A stretch of 64,000 nucleotides of DNA from JBOFOR01 sp051654865 (lineage in GTDB: Bacteria > Bacillota > Clostridia > Peptostreptococcales > Peptostreptococcaceae). This document shows positions 58,690 through 64,000 of the stretch, one piece after another; position 1 is the stretch's first letter; each line of letters begins with the position of its first letter. Location: positions 49,498-113,497 of the forward strand of contig JBOFYV010000041.1 of assembly GCA_051654865.1 (NCBI GenBank). Reading direction: 5' to 3'. Under the pieces are notes generated by a model. The model ran no database searches, had not been told where the DNA came from, and saw only the letters and a program-made list of their open reading frames with translations. The translations under genes were made by a program, and so were the position numbers.

Positions 58690-60183
58690 ATGGTTAGTGT
58701 TGAATTTTTAGAAAATTGTCCAATAACACACTTTTATGGACAAGTAATAAAAGATAATAATAATAATATTGTTGATTTTGAAATTATATACACAAACTTA
58801 TATAAAAAAAATCTTATTTTAAAAGAGATAAAATACTATATACTAGAACAAAAAAATTGGAAAGATGTACTAATTAAATGTTTGAAAAAGGGGTCAACAT
58901 CATTTATTAGATACATAAAAGAAGTAAATAGTTATGTAATAATAGAACTTCAAAAAGTAGAAGAGGATAAAGTTATTGTATGGCTAACAAAAGATGTTGA
59001 AAGTGAACATAAAAAAGATAGTGTTTTTGAAATGGTATGTGATTCAATGCCTGATGCAATATATTACAAAGATATTGATGGTAGATATATTAGTTGTAAC
59101 CAAAGCTATGCAAATATCTTATTGTTAGAAAAAGAAGATATAATAGGCAAGAGGGATAAAGATTTACAAATATTAAAACACTTTGATAAAAATATTATTG
59201 AAGTAGATAGAGAAATAATGAAATCAGGAAAGGCTAAAGTATATAGTGCTAAATTAAGCTATCCTAATGGAGATATGGTTGAATTTGAAACAAAGAAGAC
59301 TCCATACTTAGATAAAAATAATGAATCTATTGGTATTGTGGGTATAACAAGAGATATAAGTCATAGAAAAGATGAGAATAAAGAACTAGAAAAGTTAAGA
59401 ATGGAATTTTTTGCAAATCTTTCGCATGAATTTAGAACACCTATAAATTTAATATTTAGTTCAGTTCAATTAATTAATATACTCTCAAAAGATAAAAATA
59501 AAAGTAACACATATGATAAATACTTAGAAATAATAAAACAAAATAGCTACAGACTATCAAAGTTAGTAAATAATCTTATCGATTCTACTAAGGTTGGATC
59601 AGGTTATTTTGAGTATAAACCTCAAAACTATGATATGGTAAGTTTTGTAGAAAGTATTTGTATATCTGTTGCAGAATATGCAAGTCAAAGGGATGTTGAA
59701 ATAATATTTGATACAGATGTAGAAGAGAAAATAATAGGATTTGATTTAAATCAAGTAGAAAGAATAGTTTTAAATTTATTATCAAATGCAATAAAATTTA
59801 GTGAAAGTAATGGCAGAATTTTCATTAATATAACTAGTGAAGAAGAATATGTAAAAGTGAGTGTAAAAGATGAAGGGATAGGAATACCCGAAGAGAAATT
59901 ATGGCATGTATTTGAAAAATTTAAGCAAGTGAATAATAGAATGACAAAGATAAGTGAAGGTAGCGGAATAGGATTATCTTTAGTAAAGTCTTTTGTTGAA
60001 ATGCATGGTGGATATGTAGATGTAAAAAGTAAATTAAATGAGGGATCAGAATTTACTTTTGCATTACCGAATATAATAATAGATCAAACTTTCGACAGCT
60101 TCTTAAATGTAAAATTGGATGAAGATGATGCGAGAAATAGGTTTGTGGAAACAATAAAAGTAGAATTCTCAGATATATATTAA
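58690..60183 (+). CDS. Orphan PAS-domain histidine kinase, soluble
   Basis: 497 residues behind AGGGGG. No transmembrane helix. An N-terminal PAS-like part (1-105) is followed by a clear PAS domain (about 112-230; PDAIYYKDIDGRYISCNQSYAN), then the H-box FFANLSHEFRTPIN with His246, N-box LLSNAIKFSESNG, G1 DEGIGIP and G2 GSGIGLSLVKS. No cognate response regulator is near. It ends VETIKVEFSDIY, closely like the end of the kinase at 54712. Cytoplasmic orphan PAS kinases often feed sporulation or starvation phosphorelays in clostridia (inference). Confidence 0.92.
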   Translation: MVSVEFLENCPITHFYGQVIKDNNNNIVDFEIIYTNLYKKNLILKEIKYYILEQKNWKDVLIKCLKKGSTSFIRYIKEVNSYVIIELQKVEEDKVIVWLTKDVESEHKKDSVFEMVCDSMPDAIYYKDIDGRYISCNQSYANILLLEKEDIIGKRDKDLQILKHFDKNIIEVDREIMKSGKAKVYSAKLSYPNGDMVEFETKKTPYLDKNNESIGIVGITRDISHRKDENKELEKLRMEFFANLSHEFRTPINLIFSSVQLINILSKDKNKSNTYDKYLEIIKQNSYRLSKLVNNLIDSTKVGSGYFEYKPQNYDMVSFVESICISVAEYASQRDVEIIFDTDVEEKIIGFDLNQVERIVLNLLSNAIKFSESNGRIFINITSEEEYVKVSVKDEGIGIPEEKLWHVFEKFKQVNNRMTKISEGSGIGLSLVKSFVEMHGGYVDVKSKLNEGSEFTFALPNIIIDQTFDSFLNVKLDEDDARNRFVETIKVEFSDIY

Positions 60184-60221
60184 AAAATGTGAATAAAATA
60201 TATATTACTGCATATTATAAT

Positions 60222-60516
60222 ATCAACAACATCTATTAGATTAAGAGCAAGGAAAATACCGAACCTCTTGGCTAATACTATTGGAGATGTTGAGACGAGA
60301 TACATTTAAGTATCATATTAAATAACTAAAATATATTGAATATACCTCGTTTCATTATAGGCAATTAGCTTTAAGGTCAAATACCAATAGGTGGCTATTT
60401 GCTAGTTGGTCAACAAAATTATTTAATAAAAGTCAAAAGAGGTAAAGGCTAAGCCTTGATAAAAGACATTAGATTTGATGGCTATAACCATTAAATCCAT
60501 TGTCTTTTATTTTTTT
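60222..60516 (+). ncRNA. Structured RNA candidate with strong terminator, upstream of topB
   Basis: Three adjacent helical domains are visible: CAACATCT/AGATGTTG (60227-60234 with 60285-60292), GAGACGAG/CTCGTTTC (60292-60299 with 60346-60353) and CAATTAGC/GCTAGTTG (60362-60369 with 60401-60408), each with inner hairpins. A long terminator (60459-60509) with seven T ends it. A TATAAT-like box at 60216-60221 may start it. I do not recognise a known riboswitch or 6S, tmRNA, RNase P or SRP motif. topB has its own promoter further on, so this may be an independent RNA. Confidence 0.5.
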
Positions 60517-60542
60517 GATTAATAATTTTACATATTACCTTG

Positions 60543-60570
60543 TTGACTATAAAAACTATGGTAATATTAT
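60543..60570 (+). promoter_or_regulatory. Sigma-A promoter of topB
   Basis: TTGACT (60543-60548), a 16-base spacer and TATTAT (60565-60570), 60 bases before the ATG and after the upstream terminator. Confidence 0.6.
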
Positions 60571-60629
60571 AAATACATATTAAATTAGGATTTTATATAA
60601 AAAAGAAGATAGATGAGAAAGGAAACAAT

Positions 60630-62750
60630 ATGAAAAAAATATTAGTACTTGCAGAAAAACCATCTGTAGGAAGAGATATAGCAAGAGTTTTATCTTGTAA
60701 AAATGAAAAAAATGGCTACATAGAAGGTTCCAAATATATAGTAACATGGGCACTAGGTCATTTAGTAACATTAGCAGATCCAGAAAGCTATGGAGAAAAA
60801 TATAAGACATGGAATATAGATGATTTACCAATATTACCCCAAAATCTAAGAACTGTAGTTATAAAAAAAACATCGAAGCAATTTAATACAGTAAAGGCAC
60901 AAATGAATAGAGATGATGTAGAAGAAATAATAATAGCTACAGATGCAGGACGTGAAGGAGAGTTAGTAGCTAGATGGATAATTGAAAAAGCTCATATAAA
61001 TAAACCGATAAAACGTCTTTGGATATCATCAAGTACAGATAAAGCAATAAAAGATGGATTCAACAAATTAAAAAATGGAAAAGATTACGATAATCTATAC
61101 CACTCAGCAATAGCAAGAGCAGAAGCAGACTGGATAATAGGAATAAATGCTACTCGTGCATTAACAACAAAACACAACGCACAACTTTCTTGTGGTAGAG
61201 TACAGACTCCAACACTAGCTATGATACTAAAAAGAGAAGAAGAAATAAGAAACTTCAAATCAAAAGACTACTACGGATTAAATGTACTAGCTGCAAAAGG
61301 TGATAGTGACATAAAATTTGTATGGCAAGATAAAAACAACACTGCATCTACCTTTAACAAAGAGAAGATAGAAAATATAATATTTAAAGTTAAGGACAAA
61401 GATATAAATATAGTAGAAGTAAATAAGGTACATAAGAAAAAATATTCACCAGCACTATACGATTTAACAGAATTACAAAGAGATGCAAATAAATTCTTTG
61501 GGTACTCAGCAAAAGAGACATTATCAATAATGCAAAAACTATATGAACACCATAAAGTACTTACTTATCCAAGAACAGACTCTAGATACTTAACTAGTGA
61601 TATAGTAGAAACATTAAGAGATAGAATACAAGCAGTAAATGTAAGTGATTACTCAAAAATATGTACAAAGCTATTAAAAACTAAAATAAATGCTAACAAA
61701 AGCTTTATCGATGATTCAAAGGTTAGTGATCACCACGCTATAATACCTACGGAAGAAAGAGTATTCTTAGGTGACTTAAGTGATAAGGAAAGAAAAATAT
61801 ATGATCTTGTAGTAAAAAGATTTCTAAGCGTATTATTACCACCATTTGAATTTGAGCAAACTACAATAAAAGGTAAAATAGAAGATGAAAACTTTATGGC
61901 AAAAGGAAATAAAGTAATTAGCCTTGGATGGAGAGAAACATACAAGGATGAAGATGATAATGAAAGCTATGAAAACATACCTAATGTAAATAACAGCGAT
62001 CTACTAAAATCATCTAAAACAAGTATGACTAGTGGAAAAACTAATCCTCCAGGCTATATTAATGAAGCTACACTACTTACAGCGATGGAGAAAAATGGAT
62101 TAGGAACAGTTGCAACTAGAGCAGATATTATAGAAAAGCTATTTAGTACATTCTTAATAGAGAAAAAAGGTAAAGACATATATATTACCTCAAAAGGAAA
62201 GCAATTATTAGATTTAGTACCAATAGATTTAAAAACACCAGAATTGACATCGTCATGGGAAAATAAATTGCAAGATATATCTAAAGGAAAGTTAAATAAA
62301 AATATATTTATAAATGATATGAAAGATTATTCTAAGGATATAGTAAAAGAAATAAAAGCTAGTGATAGTAAGTTTAAGCATGATAATATCACTAAAAATA
62401 AATGTCCAGAGTGTGGTAAATATATGCTTGAGGTAAATGGTAAAAAAGGTAAAATATTAATCTGTGAAGATAGAGAATGTAATACTAGAAAGACGGTTTC
62501 GCAAGTTACTAATTCTAGATGTCCTGTTTGTCATAAGAAGCTAGAACTTCGCGGTGAAGGAGATGCAAAAACATTTGTATGCAAATGTGGACATAGAGAA
62601 AAGATGAGTTCTTTTAAAAAGAGAAAAGATGAAGAAAAGAATAAGGCTTCAAAGAAGGATATAAATAAGTATTTAAAGAATCAAAATAAACAAGAAGAAA
62701 CATTTAATAATCCATTTGCAGAGGCTTTAGCTAAACTTAATAAGAAATAA
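60630..62750 (+). CDS. topB: DNA topoisomerase III, canonical
   Basis: 706 residues. Toprim motifs LAEKPSVGRDIARV and TDAGREGEL, the SCGRVQTPTLAMI motif and the active-site Tyr313 in LTYPRTDS are all standard. The C-terminus carries zinc ribbons (CPECGKYMLEV, CEDRECNTRK, CPVCHKKLEL, CKCGHRE) and a lysine-rich tail. It decatenates DNA and resolves recombination or replication intermediates. It is clearly the housekeeping copy compared with the divergent one at 9966. Ribosome binding site AAAGGAA. Confidence 0.96.
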   Translation: MKKILVLAEKPSVGRDIARVLSCKNEKNGYIEGSKYIVTWALGHLVTLADPESYGEKYKTWNIDDLPILPQNLRTVVIKKTSKQFNTVKAQMNRDDVEEIIIATDAGREGELVARWIIEKAHINKPIKRLWISSSTDKAIKDGFNKLKNGKDYDNLYHSAIARAEADWIIGINATRALTTKHNAQLSCGRVQTPTLAMILKREEEIRNFKSKDYYGLNVLAAKGDSDIKFVWQDKNNTASTFNKEKIENIIFKVKDKDINIVEVNKVHKKKYSPALYDLTELQRDANKFFGYSAKETLSIMQKLYEHHKVLTYPRTDSRYLTSDIVETLRDRIQAVNVSDYSKICTKLLKTKINANKSFIDDSKVSDHHAIIPTEERVFLGDLSDKERKIYDLVVKRFLSVLLPPFEFEQTTIKGKIEDENFMAKGNKVISLGWRETYKDEDDNESYENIPNVNNSDLLKSSKTSMTSGKTNPPGYINEATLLTAMEKNGLGTVATRADIIEKLFSTFLIEKKGKDIYITSKGKQLLDLVPIDLKTPELTSSWENKLQDISKGKLNKNIFINDMKDYSKDIVKEIKASDSKFKHDNITKNKCPECGKYMLEVNGKKGKILICEDRECNTRKTVSQVTNSRCPVCHKKLELRGEGDAKTFVCKCGHREKMSSFKKRKDEEKNKASKKDINKYLKNQNKQEETFNNPFAEALAKLNKK

Positions 62751-62761
62751 ATAAGTAATAC

Positions 62762-62796
62762 AAAAAGATTGTAGATATTCTACAGTCTTTTTCTTG
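62762..62796 (+). terminator. Intrinsic terminator of topB
   Basis: A 14-bp stem (62762-62775 with 62779-62792, one G-U) ends in a T-run. Confidence 0.85.
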
Positions 62797-62867
62797 TATT
62801 ATTATGAAATCTAAGATTTTAACATATAATTATTATATAAAAAATATTTTTATTAAGGAGTGTTAAG

Positions 62868-63608
62868 ATGAGAAACTTTAGAGATTTAGGAGGACATATA
62901 TCTAAAGATGGAAGAACTGTTAAAAAAGGTCTATTCTTTAGATCAGGTCATTTACAAGATTTAAATGATGAAGATATAAATATACTAAAAAATTTAAACA
63001 TTAAAAATATATTTGATTATAGAAATGAAAAAGAAGCAGAAAGAAATCCTTCAACCCAAATAGAAAATATAATAAATATAAGAGTTAAAGCTATGGATAT
63101 GCCTGATGTTGGTATGAATAATTACTCAACGATAGATGAAATGATAGAAGAAATATTTGATAAAGGCTTAGCCTTTAATATGATGAAAGAAAGCTATTAC
63201 AATCTACCTATAAATAATGAATCATACAAGAGGTTAGTAGAATTAGTGAAAAATCCAGATATGATACCTATATTAAGTCATTGCACTGCAGGAAAAGATA
63301 GAACAGGAGTGGGGTGTTCTATAATACTTATGATATTAGGCGTATGTAGAGAAGATATAATAAAAGAGTATTTAAAAAGTAATGATTATGCTAAAATCTT
63401 CATAGAAGAAGTAGTAACAGCAAATCCTGAATTAAAAAATGTACCACAAGAAAAGATGGAATATATATTTGGAGTAAAAGAAGATTATATAAATGAAGCG
63501 TTTAGAAAAATAGATGAAAATTATGAAACTATAGAAGAGTATCTTTATGGAGAATACAGTTTAAGCAATCAAGATTTAACTAAGCTACGAGATATTTATT
63601 TAGAATAA
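62868..63608 (+). CDS. Tyrosine-protein phosphatase (LipA-like DSP/PTP)
   Basis: 246 residues. The P-loop is HCTAGKDRTGVG (nucleophile Cys139, Arg145), the extended HCxxGKDRTG form of the PTP/lipid-phosphatase subgroup. It starts RNFRDLGGHISKDGRTVKKGLFFRSG, the family's N-terminal signature. There is no signal peptide, so it acts in the cytoplasm on phosphotyrosine or phosphoinositide-like substrates. It is 15 bases from the next gene, a BglG-type regulator, and probably co-transcribed with it. Confidence 0.92.
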   Translation: MRNFRDLGGHISKDGRTVKKGLFFRSGHLQDLNDEDINILKNLNIKNIFDYRNEKEAERNPSTQIENIINIRVKAMDMPDVGMNNYSTIDEMIEEIFDKGLAFNMMKESYYNLPINNESYKRLVELVKNPDMIPILSHCTAGKDRTGVGCSIILMILGVCREDIIKEYLKSNDYAKIFIEEVVTANPELKNVPQEKMEYIFGVKEDYINEAFRKIDENYETIEEYLYGEYSLSNQDLTKLRDIYLE

Positions 63609-63623
63609 AAAGGTGAGGTTGAG

Positions 63624-64000
63624 ATGACAAATATTAATCAACGAGGAATAAACATAATAAAAATACTTATGAATGCCGCTGAACCAGTGAACAGCTTAAT
63701 GCTAGGTTATGAATTAGGCTGTTCAACTAAAACGATTCAAACAGAAATAAAGTACATAAATCAAGAATTGAAAAAAGGCAAGATATTATCTATTAGAGGT
63801 GTAGGGTATAAATTAGAGGGAAGTTTTGATGAAGTAAATCTAGATTTAAATACCTATGGAGATATTGATAGAGTAGAATATATAATAATAAGGTTAATAA
63901 AACTAAATGTAAAAGATAACGAGACTATAAAGCTTGAAGAACTAGCTGATTCTATGTATGTCAGTTTATCTACTGTAAAGAATGATATGAAAACAGTTAA
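63624..64000 (+). CDS. BglG/LicR-type transcriptional regulator, N-terminal part (cut by window edge)
   Basis: The frame starts at ATG 63624 (TGAGGTTGAG upstream) and runs open past base 64000. The visible 125 residues contain two winged-helix segments: an HTH_11-like N-terminus (RGINIIKILMNAAEPVNSLMLGYELGCSTKTIQTEIKYIN, then RGVGYKLEG) and a second HTH of the Mga/M-trans type (LADSMYVSLSTVKNDMKTV). This order is typical of PRD-containing activators of sugar PTS operons. PRD and EIIA/EIIB domains would lie beyond the window, so their presence is not shown. Confidence 0.8.
   Translation, partial: MTNINQRGINIIKILMNAAEPVNSLMLGYELGCSTKTIQTEIKYINQELKKGKILSIRGVGYKLEGSFDEVNLDLNTYGDIDRVEYIIIRLIKLNVKDNETIKLEELADSMYVSLSTVKNDMKTV

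Noticed and set aside
1..64000. CRISPR array, tRNA, rRNA or prophage genes
   Set aside because: I found no regularly spaced direct repeats, no tRNA- or rRNA-like stretches and no phage structural or integrase proteins in the window.

Overview
The window reads as the chromosome of a low-GC, strictly fermentative Firmicute close to the Peptostreptococcaceae (Clostridioides, Paraclostridium, Terrisporobacter and relatives). The evidence is the strong A+T bias, the A-ending codons and AGGAGG/GGGGG ribosome binding sites, a complete selenium-dependent glycine reductase operon with two in-frame TGA selenocysteine codons, a ferredoxin-dependent aryl-pyruvate oxidoreductase, pyruvate phosphate dikinase and butyrate kinase. 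This is the gene set of an amino-acid (Stickland) fermenter. The genus is an inference. I saw no prophage, CRISPR array, rRNA, tRNA or transposase gene.

Layout. 0-10 kb: tail of an MgtE-type Mg2+ transporter, yqzL-recO, a DUF4342-like protein, glyQS, then ccpN-ppsR-ppdK, which controls and carries out pyruvate/PEP interconversion. 10-24 kb: a divergent topoisomerase III, dUTPase, a TtcA-like ATPase, two DEDDh exonucleases, a membrane MORN-repeat protein next to an intracellular subtilisin, ftsEX with an M23 peptidase, and a Ser/Thr kinase overlapping a small unknown gene. 24-33 kb: ferredoxin, monofunctional glycosyltransferase, then a PrpR-type sigma-54 activator facing a -24/-12 promoter that leads into aromatic aminotransferase, iorA, iorB and butyrate kinase. 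33-38 kb: Cys-rich DUF1540 protein, HNH-like protein, pentapeptide-repeat K+ channel, Cof phosphatase, M3 peptidase. 38-46.5 kb: glycine riboswitch, then grdX-trxB-trxA-grdE-grdA-grdB-grdC-grdD. 46.5-54 kb: APH(3')-like kinase, SH3-NlpC/P60 protein, guanine riboswitch with a frameshifted xpt, transaldolase, dicarboxylate symporter, LytTR regulator, GtrA protein. 54-64 kb: Mn2+ riboswitch-mntP, two orphan histidine kinases flanking a riboswitch-controlled glycine/alanine symporter, a structured RNA candidate, a canonical topoisomerase III, a tyrosine phosphatase and the start of a BglG/PRD-type regulator.

The metabolic genes form one theme. Glycine is sensed twice by RNA: a singlet aptamer before grdX and a tandem aptamer on the minus strand before the AgcS-type symporter. 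It is then reduced by GrdABCDE using electrons from TrxAB. Aromatic amino acids are transaminated and oxidised by IOR, probably under sigma-54 control.

The observations I value most are these. (1) A predicted minus-strand small RNA of about 130 nt at 23318-23450 has its own promoter and terminator and shows five C-rich motifs, largely in loops and linkers; these are complementary to the G-rich ribosome binding sites that dominate the metabolic genes here. (2) A pair of related 140-180 bp palindromic repeats lies at 35280-35420 and 43551-43731, the second inside the grd operon. (3) A multi-hairpin RNA with a strong terminator lies at 60222-60516. (4) xpt is frameshifted behind an intact guanine riboswitch.
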